Below are positions 26,004 through 33,522 of a stretch of DNA of 64,000 nucleotides, piece by piece. The stretch is from positions 1-64,000 of the forward strand of contig CAMTUU010000003.1 of the NCBI GenBank assembly GCA_947085045.1, read 5' to 3'. The stretch's first letter is position 1; each line of letters opens with the position of its first letter. The notes under the pieces are model-generated. The model made no database searches. It was not told the origin of the DNA and saw only the letters and a program-made list of their open reading frames with translations. The translations under genes were made by a program, and so were the position numbers. The stretch comes from Pseudolysinimonas_A sp947085045. Lineage in GTDB: Bacteria > Actinomycetota > Actinomycetes > Actinomycetales > Microbacteriaceae.

Positions 26004-27311
26004 TCATCGCGCCAGCCACCCTCCGACGGATTGTCGGTACTCGGTGGCGTCTGCTGTTTCTGCGAACTCGAGGAGATTGCCGACCTTCGCGAGGAGCACT
26101 TCGCGCACTTCGGACGGAGAGGCGAAGAAGAACTCCTTTCGAGGGTTGGCGCGATTGAGCGCTCGGTCAGCGAAGTGCCGATGCAGTTCGGCCTCCAGCG
26201 TGACGGCGTCTTCTGAGAAGAAGAGTGTGTGCGTGTCGAAACGAAATGGCACCGAAGCGCCCCCTAGTTCGAAGATGCGCTCCTTGGGTTCGAGACGACG
26301 CGTCAATCCGATCTTGACTACGTCGGCGCCGAATGCGCCTTCGTTCGAGATCACATAGACATAGCCCGCGCGGATGTTCGCTGCGCGGTAGTCGTTCTCC
26401 ACAATCGCCGCGTCGACGTCGGCCAACCGCTGGAGAAGTTGAGGATCGGAGTCCCCGCGCTCCTGTAGCACAGCGAGCGCATTCGCGATATGCGCACGCT
26501 CTTTGTCGAGGCTTTCACGCTGGTCGAGCAGCTCCTGTTGTACTCGGCGCTCCTCGCGAAGCCGTGCTCGCTCTTCCCGTGCGGCTTCTCGCTCTTCCTG
26601 CCTCATCATCAGCCAGTCGGCCGTGAGCTCGATCTCTTGCTCTCTCAGTCGATGGAACTCATCGCTGATGCGCATATCCATCAAGGCACCGAGCTTCGCA
26701 ATGGCCGTTCTCGAGGACTCAAGACGCTTCTTGGCGGTGATCACGTTCCCGACCCGCAGGCTGCGGATGGAGTTGTCGGCCTCGGAGTTGTAGGCACGCA
26801 ACATCAACTTCGCCAAGTCGTTGCTCATCTTGCGGCCCTGCGCGAGTGAATTGTTGAAGGTGAAAAGGTCCGACTTGACGATCGCACGACCGGACTTCAC
26901 GACTTCCGCTGTCAGTGATTCGAGTTCATCCAGCTTGTCCCGAAACGCCGCGGCGTTCTCGAGCGGGTGGTGGTACCGGTAGATCCCGACGTCCTGAAGT
27001 ACGCGCGCATCATCCAGCTCGACCGTCTCACCGGTCTCGGCAAGTTCAAGGCGTGCGCGCAGGGACGCGTTCTCGGCCTCAAGAAAGGTCACGCGCGAAT
27101 GGTCCACGTACTGAGGAGGCGAGTCGTCTCCCGGCTCAGGATCTCGCACGACATCGACTTGGTCGACCGCGTCTTCACCTTCCCCGATCCACAGGTTCCA
27201 CCCGGTGGGCGCGGGGGGCCAGGCGGGATCGGGGGCCCAGCCCGAGGGCGGGACCCACCCACGCGGAGGCTTGGGCCACCCGGGCGGCGGATTGAAAGCG
27301 AGCGAGGCCAT
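26004..27311 (-). CDS. DUF4041-like protein with C-terminal GIY-YIG (T5orf172) domain
   Basis: A 435-residue protein in three parts. Residues 1-40 are a Pro/Trp-rich segment (PPGWPKPPRGWVPPSGW). A central helical region resembles DUF4041 (about 95-310: VGIYRYHHPLENAAAF, then ATAKK-type helices and a charged coiled coil with EEREAAREERARLREE). The C-terminal domain is a T5orf172/GIY-YIG nuclease-like fold (AGYVYVISNEGAFGADVVKIG, about 316-335, and LEAELHRHFAD). Related domain pairs occur in phages and mobile regions. The ATG overlaps the stop of the upstream gene (TGATG), so both are made together. GC is visibly lower than in the neighbours. The nuclease activity and its target are not established. 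Confidence 0.75.
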   Translation of the reverse strand: MASLAFNPPPGWPKPPRGWVPPSGWAPDPAWPPAPTGWNLWIGEGEDAVDQVDVVRDPEPGDDSPPQYVDHSRVTFLEAENASLRARLELAETGETVELDDARVLQDVGIYRYHHPLENAAAFRDKLDELESLTAEVVKSGRAIVKSDLFTFNNSLAQGRKMSNDLAKLMLRAYNSEADNSIRSLRVGNVITAKKRLESSRTAIAKLGALMDMRISDEFHRLREQEIELTADWLMMRQEEREAAREERARLREERRVQQELLDQRESLDKERAHIANALAVLQERGDSDPQLLQRLADVDAAIVENDYRAANIRAGYVYVISNEGAFGADVVKIGLTRRLEPKERIFELGGASVPFRFDTHTLFFSEDAVTLEAELHRHFADRALNRANPRKEFFFASPSEVREVLLAKVGNLLEFAETADATEYRQSVGGWLAR

Positions 27312-28558
27312 CAGACTCGCCGCACTCCCGAAGACGAGATCGGCACCAGACCGGACGGATTCTTCGAAACTACGGCGCCGAGATGAGCAAGCGCCGCTGC
27401 CGGTGTTGCATTCGCGAGGTCGATCTCGCCGAATACCTCACGGGTCGCGACGACGGCCACCAACGGGACTGAGATCTCTCGCCCGGTTGCGGGGTTGGTC
27501 GCGTTCGTCTCGAGCTCCAGGGCGACCACCTTGATCACCCCGCGCCGATCCGCCTCGAACACCTCGTGGACCGTCCGGAGCGCGACGTTGTTCACGATCG
27601 CCGCGTACCTCTCCTTGGCATCCTTCTGGGTCCCAGGCTGCTCGACAATTTCGTCGCTCGCCTTCACATGGCGGAACCCCTTGATCGTCGGAATCACCTC
27701 GGGAGCAGGAACGGATACCTTGATAGCGAGTTCCCCCGCCGACGCATCGAACTCCGCAACGGGCGAGATGTCGAACCACTCCGGGTAGACCGAATTGGCG
27801 AGCACGATCCCGACGTACTCCTGAACGGCTTCGACCGTGCCGTAGGCCAGCCCGGCGATCAGCTCGTCGAGAGCGGCGTTCTGTTCTGCCGCTTCCTCAT
27901 CTCGCGCGGCAGACTCGGCCTCGTACTGCTTCAGGGCGATCTCGAGCTTCGCCTCTCGTTCCTTCTCGAGCTGGGCGTACGTTGCGGCCTGCTCCTCCCG
28001 GCGCGCAGGCAGAGCCGCCGTCGCCTCCTGCCACACCTTGTAGTCGGCGGCGTACTGAAGCTCGACCGCAGTGACGTTCGCGATCAGCTGTTCCTTGCGG
28101 TTGAAGAGTCCCTTTACGGGCGCTGGCGCTTGCTGCACCGGCAGGGCTGGTTCGGGGATCGCCGACAGCGGAGGGATCGGGACTCGCAGCAGGTCGTGCG
28201 CGAACGGCGGGTGCTCCGCCGTCACCCTCAGTTCTTCAAGGTCGACGTAGTCGTCGACCTCGAGAGTCGCCGTGAGAATGCTGTCGAGCTGCTGGTACCG
28301 ATCCAGGAGTTCGGCGTTGAGCTGCTCGGTTTCGGCCAGCAGGGCGTCCGTGTGGGCCTGTGCCGCCTCTCGCTCAAGACGCTTCCGGTCTGCCTCCGAT
28401 GCCTTCGAGGCCGCGTTCTCGGCTCGCTCAGCCGCACGATACGCGGCTTCTGCGCGGCGAAATGCGGCTGCGTGGGCTCGTTGAGCCGCAGCCTGTCGCT
28501 GATCCGCAAGCCTCGACTGATGCTGCAGCTCGGCGAAGAAACCTCGACGACGACCCAT
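27311..28558 (-). CDS. Coiled-coil partner protein of the GIY-YIG cassette, function unknown
   Basis: A 415-residue soluble protein. Residues 1-90 form a long Ala/Arg/Glu-rich coiled coil (FFAELQHQSRLADQRQAAA). A second coiled coil spans about 185-235, and the C-terminal half is an ordered alpha/beta domain (VPAPEVIPTIKGFRHVKAS; LRTVHEVFEADRRGVIKVV; VATREVFGEIDLANATP). No enzyme motif or membrane segment is seen. The ATG at 28558 has AGGGAG upstream; a longer frame to 28687 lacks one. The stop overlaps the start of the DUF4041/GIY-YIG gene by one base, implying a stoichiometric pair. Base composition is lower in GC than the surroundings, suggesting transfer. Confidence 0.65.
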   Translation of the reverse strand: MGRRRGFFAELQHQSRLADQRQAAAQRAHAAAFRRAEAAYRAAERAENAASKASEADRKRLEREAAQAHTDALLAETEQLNAELLDRYQQLDSILTATLEVDDYVDLEELRVTAEHPPFAHDLLRVPIPPLSAIPEPALPVQQAPAPVKGLFNRKEQLIANVTAVELQYAADYKVWQEATAALPARREEQAATYAQLEKEREAKLEIALKQYEAESAARDEEAAEQNAALDELIAGLAYGTVEAVQEYVGIVLANSVYPEWFDISPVAEFDASAGELAIKVSVPAPEVIPTIKGFRHVKASDEIVEQPGTQKDAKERYAAIVNNVALRTVHEVFEADRRGVIKVVALELETNATNPATGREISVPLVAVVATREVFGEIDLANATPAAALAHLGAVVSKNPSGLVPISSSGVRRV

Positions 28559-28656
28559 TGACGACTCCCTGATCCGGTCGGTTGCGACGAGCACTGTCGC
28601 GCTCGCAACGTATCGAGTCGAGAGGATCGCTAGCAACCGAAAGTTCCCGGAGGTGT

Positions 28657-28692
28657 GGTTTCGACACGCGGCTGCGCCGCTACTCAACCACC
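28657..28692 (-). repeat. Palindromic intergenic repeat, copy A
   Basis: Read on the minus strand: GGTGGTTGAGTAGCGGC, then GCAGCC and CGCGTGTCGAAACC. It is an imperfect palindrome matching the copies near 38.9 and 40.7 kb. It sits just downstream of the aminotransferase stop. Confidence 0.75.
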
Positions 28693-28700
28693 GAGAGGGT

Positions 28701-30377
28701 TCAGCGCAGCGAGACGGCGGGGAGGTCGAACCAGCGCAGCCGGTCGACCTCCTCTCCGAGCAGCACGTCGGTCGCCTGCGGCAGAGTGCCGGCCTCCGGC
28801 AGCGACGCGAACAGCGCCCGCGCCTCGTCGAGGTACTCCGCGAGCACCGACTCCGGGGCGGTGTCGTCGTGCCGCGGATACGTCATATTCCCGGAGGGGT
28901 CGTAGGTGACGTCGGTCAGCCGCAGCGGCGGTTCGACCGCGCCGGTCTCGTGCCGCCACAGCCCGGTCGCCAGGTCGAACCGGTACTGCGGGATGAGCTT
29001 CCACCCCTCGGACGCGATGAGCGCAACGGCATCCGCGAGGTAGCGGAAGACGGTGTCGCTGATGAAGTAGTTGAAGTTCACCCGCACCCAGCCGGGCTTG
29101 ATGCCCTCGCAGCCGCGGGCGATCTGCTGCTCGTACTCGTGCGACTGCTCGATGTCGATGCCGAGCAGGCGGTGCCCGTATGGTCCGGCGCAGGAGCAGC
29201 CGCCGCGGGACTGGATGCCGAACAGGTCGTTGAGGATGGCGACGACCGCGTTGTGGTGCAGGTACTTGCCGCCGGGCTGCTTGATCGTGAACGAGATGAT
29301 CGACAGCCGCTCGGCGTCGGGGTTGCCGAGGATCTGGATGTTGGGATGCTGCTGCCACGTCGACATCGCCCGCTGCAGGAACCCGTCTTCGACCGCCCGG
29401 ATGGTGTCGACGCCGACGGCGTCCTTGAGCCCGAAGACGAGGCCCGCCCGAATCGACTCGATGATCGCCGGGGTGCCCGCCTCCTCGCGGAGCGCGGGAT
29501 CGGTGAGGTAGTGGTGCTCGAGCGGGTTGACGTAGGCGACGGTGCCACCGCCGACGACATCCGGAACCGAGTTGGTGAGGATGCGGCGGTGCGCGATGAG
29601 CACCCCGGGAGTGCCCGGCCCGCCGATGAACTTGTGCGGCGAGAGGAACACCGCATCGAATCCGTGCCCCATGTCGATGTCGACGTAGGGGGCGGCGGCC
29701 GCGAAGTCCCAGCAGGCCAGCGCGCCGTGGGCGTGCAGCACGTCGGTGACGCGAGCGGTGTCGGTGATGATGCCCGTCACGTTGCTGGCGGCGCTGAAGC
29801 TGCCGATCTTGAGCGGCCTCTCGGCATACTGCGCGAGGGCGACCTCGAGCGCCTCCAGGTCGACGTGACCATCGGCATCCTCGGGGATCGTCACGACGTC
29901 GGCGATCGACTCCCGCCACGGCAGCTCGTTGCTGTGGTGCTCGAACGGCCCGAGGAACACGACGGGGCGCTCGGCGGCGGGGATGCTCGCCCGCAGCCCG
30001 TACTTCGCGTCGAGATCCGCCGGGATGCGCAGCCCCAAGATGCCGACCAGCTTGTCGATCGCGGCCGTCGACCCGCTCCCCGCGAAGATCACGACGGTGT
30101 CGTCGGTGCCGTGCACGCTGCGATGGATGGCGGCACGGGCATCCTCACGCAGCCGTGTGGTCTGCAGGCCGGTGCCCGACGACTCGGTGTGGGTGTTCGC
30201 GTACCGCGGCAGCACCCGAGAGCGGATGAAGTCCTCGAGGAAGGTGAGCGACCTGCCGCTGGCGGTGTAGTCCGCGTAGGTCACCCGGCGCGGGCCGAAG
30301 GGGCCGGGCATCACCTGGTCGTCGCCGATCACGGACTCGCGGATGCGGTCGAGCAGCGGGTTCCCGACGAGCGCCAT
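28701..30377 (-). CDS. Class V (cysteine desulfurase-like) PLP aminotransferase
   Basis: A 558-residue PLP enzyme of the aminotransferase class V/cysteine desulfurase fold. The cofactor lysine lies in LSPHKFIGGPGTPG (about residue 250). A Cys-containing loop RGGCSCAGPYG (about 388), in the position of the desulfurase active-site cysteine, supports a sulfur- or selenium-handling role, but with two cysteines and a longer C-terminus than IscS or SufS. The N-terminal VTYADYTASGRSLTF fits the larger subgroup of about 560 residues. No Fe-S assembly genes are nearby, so a housekeeping IscS role is unlikely. The ATG at 30377 has no strong ribosome site. Confidence 0.82.
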   Translation of the reverse strand: MALVGNPLLDRIRESVIGDDQVMPGPFGPRRVTYADYTASGRSLTFLEDFIRSRVLPRYANTHTESSGTGLQTTRLREDARAAIHRSVHGTDDTVVIFAGSGSTAAIDKLVGILGLRIPADLDAKYGLRASIPAAERPVVFLGPFEHHSNELPWRESIADVVTIPEDADGHVDLEALEVALAQYAERPLKIGSFSAASNVTGIITDTARVTDVLHAHGALACWDFAAAAPYVDIDMGHGFDAVFLSPHKFIGGPGTPGVLIAHRRILTNSVPDVVGGGTVAYVNPLEHHYLTDPALREEAGTPAIIESIRAGLVFGLKDAVGVDTIRAVEDGFLQRAMSTWQQHPNIQILGNPDAERLSIISFTIKQPGGKYLHHNAVVAILNDLFGIQSRGGCSCAGPYGHRLLGIDIEQSHEYEQQIARGCEGIKPGWVRVNFNYFISDTVFRYLADAVALIASEGWKLIPQYRFDLATGLWRHETGAVEPPLRLTDVTYDPSGNMTYPRHDDTAPESVLAEYLDEARALFASLPEAGTLPQATDVLLGEEVDRLRWFDLPAVSLR

Positions 30378-30401
30378 GCCCCATTATCGGGGCGCGACCG
30401 G

Positions 30402-31115
30402 TCAGAGTTCGACGGTTCCGTCGAGGATGCCGCGGGCGAGTTCGTCGAGGGGCGTGCGGCGCGAGCGGGCGGCGCCGCGGATCGCCTGGAACGCCTCCTC
30501 CATTCCGACGTTGCGCGTGTGGGCGACGTAGCCCTTCGCCTGCTCGATCACGATGCGGCTGTCGAGCGCGCGCTGCAACTGGCCGCGCGCGAGGTCGGCC
30601 TCGCGAAAGGCGCGCTCCTGCATGATGCCGATCGTCGCAACGTCGGCGAGCGCTCGCACGGCCTCCGCGTCGTCGTCGCTCAGCAGGCCCTCCCGCTCGC
30701 GGAACAGGCTCAGCGTGCCGATCGTGTCGGCCCGCAACCGCATCGGCACGCTGTGCACCGCCGCGAAGCCGAGCCCCTGCGCGCGCTCGGCGAAGTCGGG
30801 CCATCTCGCGTCGACGTCGCGCACGCTCTCGACCGCGACGACGCGCCCGGTGACGTAGGGCTCGGCGCACGGGCCCTCCCCCGCGCCGAGCTGGAGGATC
30901 TCCACCAGGTCGCTGCTCTCGTCGGTGGACGCCACGACCTCGAGACGCCCGCTGCCTTCGGCGAGCAGGATGCCGGCCGCCGCCGCGTCGACCACCTCGA
31001 TGGTGCGATCGACGAGGGTCTGCAACAGGTCCACCATGTCGTAACCGGCGACGAGGGTGTCGGCGAGTGTGACGAAGGTCCTCGCGAGGATCGCCTCGCG
31101 AGTCGGCGCGGTCAT
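30402..31115 (-). CDS. GAF-ANTAR antiterminator-type regulator (second gene)
   Basis: A 237-residue regulator. Residues about 20-165 form a GAF sensor domain (LLQTLVDRTIEVVDAAAAGI, GEGPCAEPYVTG, HSVPMRLRADTIGTLSLF). Residues about 175-230 form an ANTAR domain (RIVIEQAKGYVAHTRNVGMEEAF), which binds paired RNA hairpins to prevent termination. It is a common actinobacterial combination. The ATG follows GGGAGG 9 bases after the stop of a second GAF-ANTAR gene, so the two are one operon. The RNA targets and the GAF ligand are unknown. Confidence 0.87.
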   Translation of the reverse strand: MTAPTREAILARTFVTLADTLVAGYDMVDLLQTLVDRTIEVVDAAAAGILLAEGSGRLEVVASTDESSDLVEILQLGAGEGPCAEPYVTGRVVAVESVRDVDARWPDFAERAQGLGFAAVHSVPMRLRADTIGTLSLFREREGLLSDDDAEAVRALADVATIGIMQERAFREADLARGQLQRALDSRIVIEQAKGYVAHTRNVGMEEAFQAIRGAARSRRTPLDELARGILDGTVEL

Positions 31116-31124
31116 CCTCCCAGC

Positions 31125-31808
31125 CTAGGTCGCGGGGTCATCGCTCGACAGGTCGAGACGGCGCTCGACCAGATCCTGCGCCACGTCGCGCACGGGCCGG
31201 CTGGTCGCGAACGCGTGCGCCCGGATGGCGAGCAGCGCCGCGTCGGGTTTCACGCGCAGCTGGGCGGCCACCATCCCGGTCGCCTGATGCACGACGCGCA
31301 GCCGGGCCTCGTCGGCCTCGGCAGCTGACCGGGACGCCCGTAGCGCGCGGCTCATCACCGCCGCGCCGACGAGCGGCACGAGGGCGGCGGCCGCCGTCAG
31401 CTGCTCCTCGCTGAGTCCGCGGGCGACCGCCGTGCTCAGGCAGAGCGCCCCCACGTCGACGGGACCGGAGCGCAACGGGAAAGCGAAGACCGATTCGATC
31501 GAGAGCCCTTCCATCCGCTCGATGAGCATCGGCCACCGCTCGCTGGCGGCGACGTGGCGAACGAAGACGGGCTTCCCGGTGAGGAAGGCATCCCACGACG
31601 GGCCCTCCCCGAGGTCGATCTGCAGTTCGCCGAACGCCGTCGCCGAGACGCCGGACGAGCACACCAGCTGCACCTCGAATGGCCGATCGAGCGTCGCGAT
31701 CGCTGCGCCGTCGACCTCGAACGCCGTGCGGAGGGGACCGCAGATGCTGGCGGCGTCCGTGGACGCCGAGCGGAGCGCCACTTCGGCGGCACGGAAACGA
31801 GGATGCAC
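31125..31808 (-). CDS. GAF-ANTAR antiterminator-type regulator (first gene)
   Basis: A 227-residue protein with the same order as its neighbour: a GAF domain (about 15-150: GAAIATLDRPFEVQLVCSS, GEGPSWDAFLTG, VFAFPLRSGPVDVGALCL) and a C-terminal ANTAR domain (LRVVHQATGMVAAQLRV, DLVERRL). The start is GTG. Similarity to the next protein is at domain level only, so this is probably not a recent duplication. It is the first gene of a two-gene minus-strand operon; the gap upstream (31809-31934) holds nothing recognisable beyond room for its promoter. Confidence 0.85.
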   Translation of the reverse strand: MHPRFRAAEVALRSASTDAASICGPLRTAFEVDGAAIATLDRPFEVQLVCSSGVSATAFGELQIDLGEGPSWDAFLTGKPVFVRHVAASERWPMLIERMEGLSIESVFAFPLRSGPVDVGALCLSTAVARGLSEEQLTAAAALVPLVGAAVMSRALRASRSAAEADEARLRVVHQATGMVAAQLRVKPDAALLAIRAHAFATSRPVRDVAQDLVERRLDLSSDDPAT

Positions 31809-31934
31809 GGCGGGCCCTTCGGGTATCCGATCCGGCTCGACCGTTGGGTCAACGCTACGTCAGCGGGGCAGGGTCGGGTAGCGCGTCACCTTCGGAATGC
31901 GAACAAGCCGCACGATGCCCGCAGGATGAGCCGA

Positions 31935-32450
31935 TCAGCCGACCACCGACTCCTCGCGGTGCGGCAGCTGCCAGTTCGGACGCACGAAGTGGCAGGTGTA
32001 CCCGTTGGGGTACTTCTCCAGGTAGTCCTGGTGCTCCTCCTCGGCCTGCCAGAAGTCGCCGGCCGGCTCCACCTCGGTGACGACCTTGCCCGGCCAGAGA
32101 CCGGAGGCGTCGACATCCGCGATGGTGTCGAGCGCGACGCGCTTCTGCTCGTCGCTCTCGTAGTAGATCGCCGAGCGGTAGCTGCGCCCGATGTCGTTGC
32201 CCTGACGGTCGCGCGTCGAAGGGTCGTGGATCTGGAAGAAGAACTCCAGGATGTCGCGGTACGAGATCACGTCGGGATCGAACTCGATCTCGACCGCCTC
32301 GGCGTGGTCGCCGTGGTTGCGGTAGGTGGCGTTGGGCGTGTCACCGCCCGAGTAGCCGACGCGGGTGGAGATCACTCCGTCGCGTCGACGCAGCAGCTGC
32401 TGCGCTCCCCAGAAACATCCTCCGGCGAGGATCGCGGTCTCGGTCGCCAT
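31935..32450 (-). CDS. msrA: Peptide methionine-S-sulfoxide reductase MsrA
   Basis: A 171-residue enzyme that reduces the S epimer of methionine sulfoxide in oxidised proteins. The catalytic Cys is in ILAGGCFWGAQQ (residue 12). GYSGGDTPNATY, NHGDHAEAVEIEFDP and QYQDYLEKYPNGY-like residues complete the family pattern. C-terminal resolving cysteines are few (one in YTCHF), so recycling may rely on that residue or on mycothiol/thioredoxin. It starts one base after the msrB stop, forming a two-gene repair operon that covers both sulfoxide epimers. Confidence 0.93.
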   Translation of the reverse strand: MATETAILAGGCFWGAQQLLRRRDGVISTRVGYSGGDTPNATYRNHGDHAEAVEIEFDPDVISYRDILEFFFQIHDPSTRDRQGNDIGRSYRSAIYYESDEQKRVALDTIADVDASGLWPGKVVTEVEPAGDFWQAEEEHQDYLEKYPNGYTCHFVRPNWQLPHREESVVG

Positions 32451-32451
32451 C

Positions 32452-32907
32452 TCAGCTCTCCTTCGTGAACAGGTTCAGGTAGTCACCGTAGCCCTGCGCC
32501 TCGAGCTCGCCCACGGGGACGAAGCGCAGCGCGGCGGAGTTGATGCAGTAGCGCAGGCCGCCGTCGGCGACGGGGCCGTCGTCGAAGAGGTGGCCGAGGT
32601 GGCTGTCGCCGTTGGCCGACCGCACCTCGGTGCGCGTCATCCAGAACGAACGGTCCGACTTCTCGACGACGTACGCCTTCTCGAGCGGACGCGTGAAGCT
32701 CGGCCAGCCGGATCCGCTGTCGAACTTGTCGGTCGACGAGAACAGCGGCTCGCCCGACACGACGTCGACGTAGATGCCGTCGTCGTGGTTGTCCCAGAAC
32801 TCGTTGCGGAACGCCGGCTCGGTCGCATCCTTCTGCGTGACGGCGAACTGGTTCGGGGTGAGTGCGGCGACGGCCGCGGGGTCCTTGGTGTACGTGGTGG
32901 TGCTCAT
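32452..32907 (-). CDS. msrB: Peptide methionine-R-sulfoxide reductase MsrB
   Basis: A 151-residue enzyme reducing the R epimer of protein methionine sulfoxide. The core motifs are GIYVDVVSGEPLFSS, GSGWPSFTRP, SHLGHLFDDGP and the catalytic Cys in LRYCINSAALRF. The paired CxxC zinc ligands of many MsrB proteins are replaced (VSGEPLF), so this is the zinc-free form. The ATG at 32907 has AGGAG upstream and a strong hairpin just before that. The much longer frame that runs upstream in phase crosses other genes and is not used. The msrA gene follows after a single base. Confidence 0.93.
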   Translation of the reverse strand: MSTTTYTKDPAAVAALTPNQFAVTQKDATEPAFRNEFWDNHDDGIYVDVVSGEPLFSSTDKFDSGSGWPSFTRPLEKAYVVEKSDRSFWMTRTEVRSANGDSHLGHLFDDGPVADGGLRYCINSAALRFVPVGELEAQGYGDYLNLFTKES

Positions 32908-32921
32908 GGTCTCGTGCTCCT

Positions 32922-32950
32922 CAGTGGAGCCGTTGGCTACGGCTCCACTG
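32922..32950 (-). terminator. 12-bp stem-loop between the membrane gene and msrB
   Basis: CAGTGGAGCCGT (32922-32933) and ACGGCTCCACTG (32939-32950) are perfect complements around a 5-base loop. On the minus strand it ends right before the AGGAG ribosome site of msrB. Without a T-run it may terminate the upstream gene or act as a 5' leader structure of msrB. Confidence 0.55.
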
Positions 32951-32987
32951 GGATGCAACAACGGAGTGCTGGGAAAGTTCCCGAGGC

Positions 32988-33377
32988 TCAGGCCGCGCGG
33001 CGGCGGAACAGCCCGACCAGCAGCAGGGCGATGACGACGACCGTCACGACGATCTGGATGGCGGTGGGCACGGCCGCGTCCGCGGGCGCGCCCGGCTCGG
33101 TGAACACGGGGATCATCGGCGCGATCGACAGGAAGCGGCTGACCACGGCGAGCCACACACCCCAGGTGCGGCCGAGGAAGGCGAAGACGGCGCCGACGAT
33201 CGTGAGCACGGCGATGACGATGATGGCGACGCCGATCTCGATGGGCATCGGTCCGCCCATGAACGGCACGGCTCCGACGACGTCGGTGATGGCGAGCAGG
33301 GCGGCCAGGACGGCACCGACGCGGATCAGCACGCCGGCCTTCCGCGTCGGGGTCACGGGCGTGGTGGTCTGGGTCAT
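32988..33377 (-). CDS. Small four-helix membrane protein, function unknown
   Basis: A 129-residue protein with four hydrophobic segments (about 17-37, 46-66, 70-85 and 104-124), a short Thr-rich cytoplasmic N-terminus and an RRRAA end. It resembles generic actinobacterial small integral membrane proteins; no functional motif is present. The ATG at 33377 has GAGGA about seven bases upstream, whereas the longer in-phase frame extends over the divergent kinase gene. It is separated from msrB by a hairpin. Confidence 0.7.
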   Translation of the reverse strand: MTQTTTPVTPTRKAGVLIRVGAVLAALLAITDVVGAVPFMGGPMPIEIGVAIIVIAVLTIVGAVFAFLGRTWGVWLAVVSRFLSIAPMIPVFTEPGAPADAAVPTAIQIVVTVVVIALLLVGLFRRRAA

Positions 33378-33522
33378 GGGGGATTCCTCTCGGCTCGGCC
33401 GGCGTCTCCGGCACGCTTCGAGACTCGCGTCGAGGGTGCTCCGGCCGCGTCGGGGAGCCACCGAACCCCGCCTCCGTGCCAGCACCGTAGGCGCGGCCGG
33501 ACGGCACTGCCAGGATGAGCGG

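Noticed and set aside
28653..31328. Plus-strand open frame of 891 codons over the aminotransferase and first GAF-ANTAR gene
   Set aside because: Arg/Asp/Val/His-rich antisense shadow; the minus strand carries motif-complete proteins.
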